Shown here in pieces: positions 9,561 to 19,767 of a stretch of 64,000 nucleotides of DNA. Position 1 is the stretch's first letter; each line of letters opens with the position of its first letter. The notes beneath the pieces are model-generated. The model was given only the letters and a program-made list of their open reading frames with translations, was not told the DNA's origin and did not search any database. The DNA is from Calothrix sp. PCC 7507 (GTDB lineage: Bacteria; Cyanobacteriota; Cyanobacteriia; Cyanobacteriales; Nostocaceae). The stretch lies in the NCBI RefSeq assembly GCF_000316575.1, contig NC_019682.1, positions 2,664,001-2,728,000 on the forward strand, in the 5' to 3' direction. A program made the position numbers and the translations under genes.

Positions 9561-10400
9561 ATGGTTAATCGTTTTGCTTCGTTGAATACTGCGCTCACGC
9601 TGAAGGTGGTGGGTGTAATCCTAATTTTGTCCTTTTTGCTAGACTTTCTGATTCTGTTGTCACCCTTCCAGCCAACTGATCGGTTATGGCAAATCAACTT
9701 AGCAACGGCGCTAGTTGATCGGGGAATTGTACCTATGGTGGGTTTAGGAATCCTGTTTGCTGCATATTGGATTGGTAATGCTGGTGATGGCGATCGCTCA
9801 AAAGGTGTAGATTTAAGATTGCCAGCCCTAATCATAGCAAGCATTTTAGGGTTGATTTTCTTGGTAATTTTTCCTGTACATTATCTCAATGTTGATCAAG
9901 TTAGCACTAAAAAAATCGCTGAAATCAACAAGAGTGCGGAGCAGGAAGAAGCTCAATTGAACAATCAACTAGCACAATTCCAAGCTCAAATAAACAATCC
10001 ACAGGGAAAAGCTCAAATAGAACAGGTACGAAACCAAGCTAAAGCTCAGTTTGCGGACTTGCTCAAAGATGAGCAGAAGTATAAGCAAGCACTTGAAAAT
10101 CCTCAAGTGCCCAAAGAACAAAAGGAATTGCTGAAAAAGTTTAAAGCAAATCCCCAAGAGCTTGATAAATTTATCGCACAACAAACAGATCCTCAAGGAC
10201 TCGCGGGTCAAAGACGGACTCAAATTCGTCAGCGTCAAGAAGAAGCTGTTAAACAAACTACAGACAGTGCTGGTAAGTCGAAATTGCGGATTTGTCTGAG
10301 CAGTTTTTTACTATCGATTGGCTACATTATCATCGGTTGGACAGGATTAAAAGGTATGGGTGCTTTACAAGGTGGTGGACGTAAAGCTACTGCGCGCTAG
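9561..10400 (+). CDS. HpsJ-type membrane protein with central coiled coil
   Basis: Inner-membrane protein of 279 residues. Two to three hydrophobic segments occupy roughly residues 12-35, 52-75 and 93-113, followed by a long Gln/Lys/Glu-rich coiled coil (about 120-235, with many Q-A-Q-I repeats) and a C-terminal hydrophobic segment (about 247-265). This layout and the N-terminal style match the HpsJ family associated with hormogonium polysaccharide and cyanoexosortase loci. The coiled coil probably projects from the membrane as a scaffold. Assignment is from overall layout and neighbourhood; no catalytic motif is visible. Confidence 0.68.
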   Translation: MVNRFASLNTALTLKVVGVILILSFLLDFLILLSPFQPTDRLWQINLATALVDRGIVPMVGLGILFAAYWIGNAGDGDRSKGVDLRLPALIIASILGLIFLVIFPVHYLNVDQVSTKKIAEINKSAEQEEAQLNNQLAQFQAQINNPQGKAQIEQVRNQAKAQFADLLKDEQKYKQALENPQVPKEQKELLKKFKANPQELDKFIAQQTDPQGLAGQRRTQIRQRQEEAVKQTTDSAGKSKLRICLSSFLLSIGYIIIGWTGLKGMGALQGGGRKATAR

Positions 10401-10410
10401 TCAAACTAAA

Positions 10411-10438
10411 GTATGAAGTATGAAGTATGAAGTATGAA
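10411..10438. repeat. Heptamer tandem repeat (GTATGAA)4
   Basis: Four exact head-to-tail copies of GTATGAA directly after the HpsJ-type gene. This is the STRR type of heptanucleotide repeat. The rest of the spacer to 10669 shows no gene. Confidence 0.9.
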
Positions 10439-10669
10439 ATTACTTGACCGATCAAAGGATAAAAGATCGCCACTGGTTTCGCTTGGAGACAAGTTAGAAA
10501 TTGGGCTGGCTTTCATCTGAACTTTTTAAGAAACTGAATTTTTCGCTCATTAAGGGCGAAAGCGCGTAGCGGGAAGAAGTCCGGCATGTACCAAGTTCTT
10601 ACTTCATTCTTCATTCTTTGTCCTTGAAACTACTACAGATATAAAAATACTTTGAATAAGAGTTGAGTA

Positions 10670-11557
10670 ATGTTTTCAATTTACATACTGACATATAACG
10701 AAGAACTAGATATTGCTGCTTGTATAGAATCAGCGAGGCTATCAGATGATATTATCGTTGTGGATTCATGTAGTAGCGATCGCACTGTAGAAATCGCTAG
10801 TCGCTATCCCATCCGTGTTGTGCAACACCCCTTTGAAAGCCACGGACTGCAACGCACTTGGATGTTAGAATCTATTTCTCCCAAGCATGAATGGGTTTAC
10901 ATTTTAGAAGCCGATGAACGCATGACGCCAGAACTGTTTGCGGAATGCGAAACGGTAATTCAGAATCCAGATTACATAGGCTATTATGTCGCTGAACGCG
11001 TCATGTTTATGAATAGTTGGATTCGCCATAGCACCCAATATCCCCGTTACCAAATGCGCCTTTTTCAGCATGGTAAAGTTTGGTTTACAGATTATGGTCA
11101 TACTGAACGGGAAGTTTGTCATGGTGCAACTAGCTTTTTAAAGGAAACTTATCCTCATTACACTAGTGGTAAGGGATTGAATCGTTGGATTGACAAGCAT
11201 AATCGGTATTCTACAGATGAAGCCAAAGAAACCCTTAACCAAATCGAACGAGGAAGTGTAAACTGGCGAGATTTATTTTTTGGTAAGTCAGAAGTTGAAA
11301 GACGGCGCGCCCTGAAAGATTTGTCTTTGCGTTTACCTGCTAGACCCCTGCTACGCTTTTTGTATATGTATTTTTTATTAGGCGGTTGCTTAGACGGACG
11401 TGCTGGTTTAGCTTGGTGTACATTGCAGGCGTTCTATGAATACTTGATTTTGCTCAAAGTATGGGAACTGAAGCATCTACCCACACCTAGTCTAGATACA
11501 AAGGCACTTGTTAGCGAAAATACACAGCACGAAATTAGACAGGCTGATCCGGCTTAA
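10670..11557 (+). CDS. Glycosyltransferase family 2, WaaE/KdtX-like
   Basis: GT-A glycosyltransferase of 295 residues. Motifs in order: IYILTYNEELDIAACIES at the N-terminus, VVDSCSSDRT around residue 35 (first Asp for UDP-sugar binding), and EADERMTPEL near 80 (the DxD-like metal site in the form EADE). A hydrophobic C-terminal stretch, LRFLYMYFLLGGCLDG, near 225-240 is typical of the WaaE/KdtX-like subfamily and may rest on the membrane. The start is ATG 10670. It is the last gene of the hps block before an 880-bp repeat-filled gap and probably takes part in the same polysaccharide pathway. Confidence 0.78.
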   Translation: MFSIYILTYNEELDIAACIESARLSDDIIVVDSCSSDRTVEIASRYPIRVVQHPFESHGLQRTWMLESISPKHEWVYILEADERMTPELFAECETVIQNPDYIGYYVAERVMFMNSWIRHSTQYPRYQMRLFQHGKVWFTDYGHTEREVCHGATSFLKETYPHYTSGKGLNRWIDKHNRYSTDEAKETLNQIERGSVNWRDLFFGKSEVERRRALKDLSLRLPARPLLRFLYMYFLLGGCLDGRAGLAWCTLQAFYEYLILLKVWELKHLPTPSLDTKALVSENTQHEIRQADPA

Positions 11558-12435
11558 ATCAGTGAACAGTGATTACGGTACAAGCGAGGGCGGGAAGACC
11601 CCGCCCCTACTGAGTTGTCTCATAAGTTAATATTTTGTATATAAATTTCTCATAAAAGTCGCTCTTGCTCATCCCAAGGGCGATCGCAACTTATCTTGAA
11701 TCTGCTGAGGAATGCAATCAACAGCATTAGCAGCTTTTGATATAGGATTAGTATTTGGTTTCTGAAATACACGTAGGGGAGCCACCCTCGTGCGCAGTGA
11801 GCGTAGCCACACGTGCGTCTGAAGCACCGGGTGGACTGCCGAATCCGGAGGAGTTTCCCGCGTTGAGAGGAGTGGCGTTGGGCAATGCCCACCGTATCAT
11901 GGTTTTGGTGGGCATTGCCCACCCTACAAATACTGAGATTTTTTCAATAATCAAATCGGATTCCTATAGTGCGCGGTAACATTAAAAGTAAGTCAGAAAT
12001 TTGCAACAATCATTTACAATTTTGATGAAGAAAAGTAACATCCTTTGAGATTAACCAGGATGATGGCTGGTTGGTATAAGACTATTGGTTTATCCCATAA
12101 AGTATCATGGGCTGCGAGATCCCCGACTTCTACCCTGCGGGAAGCCACCCTACGGGTGTCTATAAGAAGTCGGGGATCTAAACAACACTGTTTTTGCAGC
12201 AGTAACCGAAGGGCAAATTAGCTGACTTTTTGGTGATCTTAAGAGATATAAATAAGCTAACCGAACCATATGAGTTGGGATCTTCTGCCTAAATTCTGTC
12301 TTCGCAGTTTGACCAATAATTCCTTGATGGTACAGAGCAAGCAGATTTATGTATGGGGTCAATCCAAAATCCAAAACTTGTACTGAGCTTGTCGAAGTAT
12401 CCAAAATCCAAAATTGTTTGACGCATCTGCTGGTT
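11558..12435. repeat. Gene-free stretch of interspersed repeats
   Basis: About 880 bp without a convincing gene. It holds a GAGGGCGGG/CCCGCCCCTAC palindrome (11586-11610), a GC-rich degenerate repeat at 11770-11875, two GGTGGGCATTGCCCACC palindromes (11878-11927) and the AGATCCCCGACTTCT/AGAAGTCGGGGATCT pair at 12117-12179. In that last pair the arms are separated by an extra insert containing its own CCACCCTACGGGTG hairpin. Small open frames here follow the repeats and are not credible genes. Confidence 0.7.
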
Positions 12436-13209
12436 ATGAATACCAATCACAAAAGTTCTATTAACTTCAACAAGGAGAATAAGGGCTTGGTAATCAATCG
12501 CCTAAAACAGGACTTAAAAAATGACCTGATTGCTGGGTTGCTGGTGTTGATTCCGCTAGCAACTACGATCTGGCTGACGATTACCATTGCCATCTGGGTA
12601 ATCAATTTTCTCACTAAAATTCCCAAACAGTTAAATCCCTTTGAAGGACTGCATCCTGCACTAGTAAATATACTGAATTTATTAGTAGGACTAGCAGTAC
12701 CACTACTGATTATTTTGTCGATTGGTTTGATGGCTCGGAATATTGCTGGTCGATGGTTACTAGATTTTGGTGAACGCTTATTACAAGCAATTCCGTTAGC
12801 GGGACAGGTATACAAAACCCTCAAGCAACTTTTAGAAACGCTACTGAAAGATTCCAATGGCAAATTCCGCCGTGTAATTTTAGTTGAGTATCCTAGACAA
12901 GGAATTTGGGCGATCGCTTTTGTCACAGGTGCGATTAGTACTGAAATTCAAACCCAGATGTCTCGTCCGATGTTGAGTGTTTTCATTCCCACAACCCCTA
13001 ATCCTACGACTGGATGGTATGCCATAGTTCCGGAAGACGAGGTGGTAAATCTGTCAATGCCAATAGAAGATGCTTTTAAGATAGTTGTCTCTGGTGGCAT
13101 TGTCTCTCCCAATACACTGCTACCAAACATAGTTATTCCCAAAGAGTCCACAATAGAAGTGCAACACCAAGAAATCACATCGCCAGTTATCCCCGCCGAA
13201 GAAACTTAA
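12436..13209 (+). CDS. DUF502 family membrane protein
   Basis: Membrane protein of 257 residues. Two long hydrophobic segments (DLIAGLLVLIPLATTIWLTI at about 22-42 and NLLVGLAVPLLIILSIGLMA at about 75-96) are followed by a soluble beta-rich domain with FRRVILVEYPRQGIWAIAFVTG and FIPTTPNPTTGWYAIVPEDEV, both characteristic of DUF502. ATG 12436 is chosen because the upstream in-frame extension is read from repeat DNA. The family has no established function and is often found near nusB in cyanobacteria, as here (123 bp). Confidence 0.85.
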   Translation: MNTNHKSSINFNKENKGLVINRLKQDLKNDLIAGLLVLIPLATTIWLTITIAIWVINFLTKIPKQLNPFEGLHPALVNILNLLVGLAVPLLIILSIGLMARNIAGRWLLDFGERLLQAIPLAGQVYKTLKQLLETLLKDSNGKFRRVILVEYPRQGIWAIAFVTGAISTEIQTQMSRPMLSVFIPTTPNPTTGWYAIVPEDEVVNLSMPIEDAFKIVVSGGIVSPNTLLPNIVIPKESTIEVQHQEITSPVIPAEET

Positions 13210-13331
13210 AATCAATCAGGCAAAGTTGCAAGCAATATGGATAATATGATTGTCTGACTACGCAAAAATCTATTGACTTCTAATTACATTCTTCTTGTTT
13301 AGTCAATTCTCTAACATTCACAATAACTTTT

Positions 13332-13961
13332 ATGCAAGACCGGAAGCCCCAACAAATTGCTCGCGAACTGGCGCTTTTAAGCCTCAGTCAGTTACCAGTC
13401 AACCCTAAAAAACTGACAGAAGAACAATTACCCAAGCTAGTACTAGCAGCAGTACGCACTCTGAGGTCGGAAGTACAAGATACTTTAGACACCGCTGCTG
13501 GTGAACTACAACGCAGCCAGGATCGTGTCTTAAGTAGCCAAACTCGCGCTTCAGACATCAATGCTGCCAGAACAATGCTTACAGAGGCGATCGCCTACAC
13601 TCAAATAGCCATCAATCAACTGGGTGCAGCAGTTGAGTTCCCAGAATTAATTCAGCTAGCAAATCAAGACAAGATAGTTAGCAAATATGCCATCAGCATT
13701 GTCAGAATAGTTAGCGACGAGCGCATTATCATCGATGAACAAATTTCCTCTGCTTTGGTAGACTGGCAAGTCACTCGCCTGGCTCAAATCGACCGAGATA
13801 TTTTGCGAATTGCTGTCGCAGAAATGCTATTTTTAAACCTGCCAGATAGCGTGGCCATCAACGAAGCTGTAGAACTAGCCAAACGCTACAGTGGAGATGA
13901 AGGACATCGGTTTATTAATGGTGTTCTGCGCCGATTCACGGAGCAAAAAAAGACTGCATAG
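13332..13961 (+). CDS. nusB: Transcription antitermination factor NusB
   Basis: NusB binds boxA RNA with NusE/S10 and promotes antitermination of rRNA operons. At 209 residues it carries the longer N-terminal part usual for cyanobacteria: the family opening [19 protein letters not shown], a helical insert at about 45-100, then the all-helical core ending [43 protein letters not shown]. That last motif is the clearest family marker. It is followed by ftsY on the same strand after 181 bp containing only short GGGCATT-type repeats. Confidence 0.93.
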   Translation: MQDRKPQQIARELALLSLSQLPVNPKKLTEEQLPKLVLAAVRTLRSEVQDTLDTAAGELQRSQDRVLSSQTRASDINAARTMLTEAIAYTQIAINQLGAAVEFPELIQLANQDKIVSKYAISIVRIVSDERIIIDEQISSALVDWQVTRLAQIDRDILRIAVAEMLFLNLPDSVAINEAVELAKRYSGDEGHRFINGVLRRFTEQKKTA

Positions 13962-14142
13962 TTTTGGGCATGGGGGCATTGGGCATTGGGAATAGAGAAA
14001 AGTAACTCTTGACTGTTCGACTACGCTCACCGTCCACTTTTGACCCTTGACTTTTTATCAATGACAATACTCACTAGTTAACTTTAATTTGCGCCGACGT
14101 ACTTAATTCATAGTCACATAACAACTAATATCGCTAGCTGCA

Positions 14143-15852
14143 ATGGTTTTTAATTGGTTCCGTCGTCAACATAACGATTCTGCTGAAACTCCCTCCGAAC
14201 AGAAACAGGGAGAAACGCCTCCTGCACAAGCACCCCAACCACAGCCAACGGAAACGTCAACACCAGAAACAGCGGCAGATTTGCTGGCGTTTGCGAAAGC
14301 CGCTTACAAAAATATCCAGCAAAAACAGCAATCTCAGGTAGAGGAAACTCCACTGGAGATTGCTGATGAGTCAGCGCCAGCAGTGGAACCGGAAGCCGTA
14401 GAAACAGTTAGTGCAGAAATTGAACCTGTGCCATCGGCGATATTAGCTAAAACGAATCAAGTTGCAGAACCGGATGCAACTGTTGCCCAAATAACCACTG
14501 AGGAGCCTGTAGAAGTTGCAGAAATTGTACAATCCCCAGAATTAGACGTAATTGTTAACCCCATAACTACTGAGGAAGCATCTGGTGTAGATTTGGTGGC
14601 AGCAATTGAGGCAGTGACTGAAGTTGCTACCCCAGAACCAGAACCTACTGAGTCATTGGATACGCCGGAAGAAACACAACCAACAGCGCCCACCCTATCC
14701 TTCCTAGAAAGAGCAGCGGCGGAAAGACAAGCAAAACAAGAAAGACTGATTGCCAATGCGATCGCAGTTCCCGAACCGGAAGTAGTAGCTCCGTTAACTG
14801 CTACCACCGTCACACCGGAAATCACAGAGGAAATTCTCGGACTAGACTTTGATGACGGATTTGTGTGGTCAGCAGAAGTCCTAGCAGCTCAAGGTAGACG
14901 GCCAGAAGACATATCGATTGAGGAAATTACCTGGCTGAAAAAACTACGACAGGGGTTAGATAAAACCCGTCGTAATATCCTCAACCAACTTAAGGCAATT
15001 GTCGGCCAAGGACCACTGAATCAAGCGGCGGTGACGGAAATTGAAGCATTGCTGCTGCAAGCGGATGTGGGTGTCGAGGCCACAGATGCGATTATTAGTT
15101 CCCTACAGCAAAAACTGCGGGAAGAAGTGACTGCGCCAGAAGAAGCGATCGCCTATCTCAAACAAATTCTGCGGGATATGCTGGATAATCCAGTGAATAA
15201 ATCCCCCAAAACTAGCTTTGCTCCAGAAAAAGAAACCTTAAATATATGGTTGATCACTGGGGTGAATGGTGCTGGTAAAACTACGACAATTGGGAAAATC
15301 GCTCACCTAGCACAAAAATCTGGCTATAAATGCTTGATTGGTGCAGCAGACACCTTCCGCGCCGCCGCTGTGGAACAGGTGAAAGTTTGGGGCACTAGGA
15401 GTGGTGTAGAAGTCATCTCCAATCCTGGTAAAAATACTGACCCAGCAGCCGTGGTGTTTGATGCGATCGCCGCAGCCCAAGCACGAGAAACTGAATTACT
15501 CCTAGTAGATACCGCTGGGCGACTGCAAAATAAGAAAAATCTGATGGATGAACTCAGTAAAATCCGCCGAATTATTGACAAAAAAGCTCCAAACGCTAAA
15601 GTAGAATCACTATTGGTTCTAGACTCAACTCTAGGTCAAAATGGATTGCGGCAAGCTGAGGTTTTTTCTCAAGCCGCCCAACTTAGTGGCGTGGTATTAA
15701 CCAAGCTAGATGGCACAGCTAAAGGAGGCGTCGCCCTTGCAGTTGTGCAGCAACTAGGTTTACCAATTCGCTTTATTGGAGCCGGAGAAGGAATTGAAGA
15801 CCTACGTCCATTTTCCAGCTATGAGTTTGTCGAAGCACTATTAAGTGGCTAG
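14143..15852 (+). CDS. ftsY: Signal recognition particle receptor FtsY
   Basis: SRP receptor GTPase of 569 residues that docks ribosome-nascent chain complexes at the membrane. The first about 230 residues are an acidic Pro/Glu/Thr-rich A domain that starts MVFNWFRRQ, a probable amphipathic lipid-binding helix. The N domain follows (about 260-350), then the G domain: GVNGAGKTTT near 372, DTFRAAAVEQ, LVDTAGRLQNK and TKLDGTAKGG. All SRP GTPase motifs are intact. The long acidic domain is typical of cyanobacterial FtsY. The gene follows nusB. Confidence 0.95.
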   Translation: MVFNWFRRQHNDSAETPSEQKQGETPPAQAPQPQPTETSTPETAADLLAFAKAAYKNIQQKQQSQVEETPLEIADESAPAVEPEAVETVSAEIEPVPSAILAKTNQVAEPDATVAQITTEEPVEVAEIVQSPELDVIVNPITTEEASGVDLVAAIEAVTEVATPEPEPTESLDTPEETQPTAPTLSFLERAAAERQAKQERLIANAIAVPEPEVVAPLTATTVTPEITEEILGLDFDDGFVWSAEVLAAQGRRPEDISIEEITWLKKLRQGLDKTRRNILNQLKAIVGQGPLNQAAVTEIEALLLQADVGVEATDAIISSLQQKLREEVTAPEEAIAYLKQILRDMLDNPVNKSPKTSFAPEKETLNIWLITGVNGAGKTTTIGKIAHLAQKSGYKCLIGAADTFRAAAVEQVKVWGTRSGVEVISNPGKNTDPAAVVFDAIAAAQARETELLLVDTAGRLQNKKNLMDELSKIRRIIDKKAPNAKVESLLVLDSTLGQNGLRQAEVFSQAAQLSGVVLTKLDGTAKGGVALAVVQQLGLPIRFIGAGEGIEDLRPFSSYEFVEALLSG

Positions 15853-16652
15853 TACAAAAAGGCTGAAGTCTGAAGTCTGAAGTACAGAAGTCTGAAGTCT
15901 GTAGACGCGAAGCGGCTTGCCGCAGGCTAGTCTGAAATGAAGCAACCTGTACAATAAGCTTTGCAGCGTTTTGTAATGGGTTATTTATTTGCACCCTGCT
16001 GTACTAGGGGACAATTTTTCAGTTAGGTTTTTTGGAGAACTAATATATTTAGGAATTACTGCTCTGGTATTGTCACTGGAATTAAGTACAAACAAAATAC
16101 TAGAAAAAGTTTCAGCCCTAAAATAATTAGTTAACCGCGAAGGTTTTCTTATGAGTGTTGCACCATTAACTCATAGTTTTTTTCGAGTCTGATTTAAAGT
16201 ATCTTATGTGTATATTTTTAGGTTTGGGGATAAACAGTCAATCCTTTCATTAACACCTAGAAGCACCCTTAGACCCCTAGTACCTCAGACCCCTCATTTT
16301 GAAAGAATTATGGCAATATAACTTAGATTTGTGCTAAAAAAGAGTTTTTTATGCCTAAAGATATATGACTGAGTAATTAAGTTATGAAATGATGAATAGC
16401 TTTATCGCTGCCAAAGGCAATTGCTGATTTCTACGGACTGATTTTTGATTAGGAATACATTAGCTTAAATTCCTATATTGAGCAGTAAATCTGATAAGCA
16501 AATGCAATACTTATAAAATTTAAGTCTTACGTCTTTATACTCTTGCTAAAGTGATAAACCTTGTCCCAATATGGTTTAGCAATGCAAAAACTCAAAGATT
16601 TATCCGTAATTAAAAATTAGCCCACCTGCTTATTTAAAGTGTAATAATAACC
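15853..16652. other. Long spacer after ftsY with heptamer repeats
   Basis: About 800 bp without a gene. The first 50 bp hold CTGAAGT heptamer copies, three of them in tandem at 15863-15883 and further degenerate copies to about 15902. The rest is AT-rich and shows no recognised RNA or repeat. It must contain the promoter of the phosphatase gene, but no clear -35/-10 pair could be assigned. Confidence 0.5.
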
Positions 16653-18044
16653 GTGCCTGTGTCTCAACTGCCCTCTCAACCCACTGACAGTAATAGTAGT
16701 GCTGCGACGGATGTCACTCCAGTTGTGGCACTCAAGGAACTCGTGGCCAGGCTGCATCGGGAACAGAATAAAATTCAAGATTTGCTAAGTTCTTTAGGAT
16801 TTGCCCTCAGAAGCTTCAATAACTTGAATCAATTTTTGGAGCTGATCCCGCTGATGGCAACAAGAGTTACAGATGCAGATGGTAGTGCTTTATTTCTTTA
16901 CAAACCTAACGGCCAGGTCAGGTTAGAGCAGTTACACTGGCAAGATAGTCTTCAGCGTAAAAACATCCGTAAAGCCCTAGAAACTGCCACCAGTCAAATC
17001 ACACTTGTGCCGAATGCTGCGCCTCTAGCAACTACCACAGGAATGCTGGACGATCAAATGCACAGGTATTTGGGGCCAGATGTGCAAATCTTTGGTACGG
17101 CTATTTTGGTGAAGCACACCGAGAGAGGATGGCTATATGTCTTAAGCCGCGATCCGGAATATAGCTGGACAGAAACCAGACAAAAATTAGTCCGGTTAGT
17201 GGCAGATCAAACAGCAGTAGCGATCGAAAACGATGAATTGGCAGTAGAATTACGCAAAAAAGAACGCCTAGATCAAGAACTAGAAATTGGTGCAGAAATT
17301 CAACGCCGTCTCCTACCACGTCAATGTCCCACTATTCCTGGTGCTGTCTTGGCTGCACGCTGTAAACCAGCTAATCGAGTTGGTGGAGACTATTATGATT
17401 TTATTCCTACCAATCACAATCAGATTCAGCCACAAACTAAAAGCCTATTAGAACCAGGCCCCTTGGGTTTGGTAATTGGGGATGTCATGGGTAAAGGTGT
17501 CCCGGCTGGGTTAATTATGACTATGATGCGGGGAATGCTACGGGGAGAAGTATTACATGGTAATTCTCCGTCGGGAATTCTGCAAAACTTAAATCGAGTT
17601 ATGTATGCAGATTTGGAAAATTCCCACCGCTTTGTGACGCTATTTTATTCAGAATACGATCCTCATACTCGGATTTTATCTTATAGCAACGCTGCACATA
17701 ATCCGCCTTTGTGGTGGCACGCAGCTACAAAAACTGTGACTAGATTGGATACTCTAGGAATGCTGATTGGTTTGGATGCCAACAGTCAATATGAAGATGC
17801 CCAGGTAAAACTAGAGTCTGGGGATACAATTATTTACTATACAGATGGTTTAACTGATGCAGCTGCGGCTGGGGGCGATCGCTTTGATGAAGAAAATTTT
17901 GTCACTTCTTTCAACACAGCTTGTAAATACTGTGATGGTCCAGAGGAGATTGTAGATTATCTGTTTGACCAAGTTGAGCAATTTATTGGTGCTGATAAGC
18001 AAAACACCGATGACATGACGCTAGTTGTTTTGCAAATTCAATAA
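16653..18044 (+). CDS. GAF domain PP2C-type serine/threonine phosphatase (RsbU-like)
   Basis: Cytoplasmic signalling phosphatase of 463 residues. A GAF domain covers about 45-185, followed by a short coiled-coil linker (about 185-215) and a SpoIIE/RsbU-type PP2C domain to the end. Metal-binding and core motifs are present: GGDYYDF near 245, VIGDVMGKGVPAGLIMTMMRG, YSNAAHNPP, DTIIYYTDGLTDA and NTDDMTLVVLQ. Such enzymes usually dephosphorylate anti-sigma-factor antagonists in partner-switching stress pathways, with GAF as sensor. No partner gene is adjacent. The start is GTG; a second GTG lies two codons downstream. Confidence 0.88.
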   Translation: MPVSQLPSQPTDSNSSAATDVTPVVALKELVARLHREQNKIQDLLSSLGFALRSFNNLNQFLELIPLMATRVTDADGSALFLYKPNGQVRLEQLHWQDSLQRKNIRKALETATSQITLVPNAAPLATTTGMLDDQMHRYLGPDVQIFGTAILVKHTERGWLYVLSRDPEYSWTETRQKLVRLVADQTAVAIENDELAVELRKKERLDQELEIGAEIQRRLLPRQCPTIPGAVLAARCKPANRVGGDYYDFIPTNHNQIQPQTKSLLEPGPLGLVIGDVMGKGVPAGLIMTMMRGMLRGEVLHGNSPSGILQNLNRVMYADLENSHRFVTLFYSEYDPHTRILSYSNAAHNPPLWWHAATKTVTRLDTLGMLIGLDANSQYEDAQVKLESGDTIIYYTDGLTDAAAAGGDRFDEENFVTSFNTACKYCDGPEEIVDYLFDQVEQFIGADKQNTDDMTLVVLQIQ

Positions 18045-18127
18045 TTAACGGGGACTGGGGACTGAGGATGAGGGATGAGGGATTTACAGCTTAATATAAA
18101 ATCTAGAATTTAAAATCCCAAACCCAA

Positions 18128-19519
18128 ATGGCAACCCTAACTCCTAATTCTAGTTTTAGTTTGACGCTACGTTTGCAGATTCCCAATCGTGTGGGGATGT
18201 TGGCATCAGTCACCCAGGCGATCGCTCTGAGTGGTGGTAATCTGGGACAAATTGATTTAATTGAGCAAACTCGCCAACTTTCCATCCGTGATGTAACTGT
18301 TGATGCTGCTAGCACTGAACACGCTGAGACGATTGTGCAAGCAGTGAAAGCATTACCAGACATTAAAGTCGTGAATGTCTACGATCGCACTTTTAATTTA
18401 CATCGCGGCGGCAAAATCAGTATCACTAGCCGAATTCCCCTCAAAAGTGTCTCTGATCTGGCAATGGCTTACACTCCTGGTGTGGGGCGGATTTGTAATG
18501 CGATCGCCCAAAATCCTGAGGAAGTTTATAACTTAACTATTAAGAAAAACACAGTAGCGATTGTTACTGATGGTAGTGCGGTTTTAGGATTAGGTAATCT
18601 CGGTCCAGAGGCTGCTCTCCCAGTTATGGAAGGGAAAGCGATGCTGTTTAAAGAATTTGCGGGTTTAGATGCTTTCCCTATTTGCTTGGCAACTCAGGAT
18701 ACAGAGGAAATCATCCGTACAGTCAAGTATCTTGCCCCCGTTTTTGGTGGTGTGAATTTAGAAGATATCGCCGCCCCTCGCTGTTTTGAGATTGAACGGC
18801 GACTGCGTCAAGAATTAGATATCCCGGTTTTTCATGATGACCAACATGGTACAGCGATCGTCACCTTGGCTGCATTGTTTAACGCCTTGAAATTGGTGAA
18901 TAAATCAATTGCAGAAATCCGCATTGTGATTAACGGTGCTGGGGCTGCGGGGATAGCGATCGCCCGATTGCTCAAAAAAGCTGGGGCAGAAAACATCTGG
19001 ATTTGCGATTCTAAAGGTATTATCTCTACTAGTCGTACCGACCTCACAGCAGAAAAGCAGGAATTTGCAGTTAAAGCCCAAGGAACCCTAGCAGGTGCAT
19101 TACAAGGGGCAGATGTATTTCTCGGAGTTAGCGCCCCAGGAGTATTAACACCCGAAATGGTGCAATCAATGGCGAAAGATTCAATTGTGTTTGCAATGGC
19201 TAATCCTATCCCAGAAATTCAACCAGAATTAATCACTAAAGATGTGGCTGTGATTGCGACTGGGCGGAGTGACTACCCGAATCAAATTAATAATGTCCTG
19301 GCTTTTCCCGGAGTGTTTCGTGGTGCTTTAGATTGCCGGGCACAGGCAATTACCACCACAATGTATTTAGAAGCAGCCAGTGCGATCGCCTCTTTAGTCA
19401 AGCCGTCGGATCTAAATCGGGAACATATTATTCCTTCAGTCTTTGATGAGCGAGTAGTTACAGCAGTTGCTGCAGCTGTGCAACGCGCCGCCCGTGAAGA
19501 AGGGATTGCACAGAGTTAA
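18128..19519 (+). CDS. NAD(P)-dependent malic enzyme with N-terminal ACT domain
   Basis: Oxidative decarboxylation of malate to pyruvate, 463 residues. An ACT domain occupies about 8-85 (LRLQIPNRVGMLASVTQAIA), suggesting control by a small ligand. The malic enzyme core follows: AYTPGVGRICNAIA, VTDGSAVLGLGNLGPEAALPVMEGKA, the metal-site region VFHDDQHGTAIV, and the dinucleotide-binding VINGAGAAGIAIARLL near 280. MaeB-type short enzymes have this core without the phosphotransacetylase tail. The start is ATG 18128, 83 bp after the phosphatase gene, same strand. Cofactor preference cannot be told by eye. Confidence 0.9.
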   Translation: MATLTPNSSFSLTLRLQIPNRVGMLASVTQAIALSGGNLGQIDLIEQTRQLSIRDVTVDAASTEHAETIVQAVKALPDIKVVNVYDRTFNLHRGGKISITSRIPLKSVSDLAMAYTPGVGRICNAIAQNPEEVYNLTIKKNTVAIVTDGSAVLGLGNLGPEAALPVMEGKAMLFKEFAGLDAFPICLATQDTEEIIRTVKYLAPVFGGVNLEDIAAPRCFEIERRLRQELDIPVFHDDQHGTAIVTLAALFNALKLVNKSIAEIRIVINGAGAAGIAIARLLKKAGAENIWICDSKGIISTSRTDLTAEKQEFAVKAQGTLAGALQGADVFLGVSAPGVLTPEMVQSMAKDSIVFAMANPIPEIQPELITKDVAVIATGRSDYPNQINNVLAFPGVFRGALDCRAQAITTTMYLEAASAIASLVKPSDLNREHIIPSVFDERVVTAVAAAVQRAAREEGIAQS

Positions 19520-19767
19520 GTCGATGGGCACAGTGAAAAAGCTCTTGTGTAGGAAGCAGGGGAACAGGGGCGAAAACCACCCACTTTCTTGAGTTGCTCT
19601 CAACTCTTGTAAGAAAAGGAGCAGGGGTGCTTTCGCCCACAATTCTACTCGATTTGTATCTTTCCCCCTGCTCCCATTCGGCTACGCTCACGGCAAGCCT
19701 GCCTTCTGCCTCTGATCAAGGTGTATTGCACTCGACTGAAAACTGCTATGTTCCGGAGTGGCTTTTA

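Noticed and set aside
11650-11979. Overlapping open frames on both strands of the repeat region
   Set aside because: They follow palindromic repeat DNA and have no ribosome site or recognisable protein pattern.
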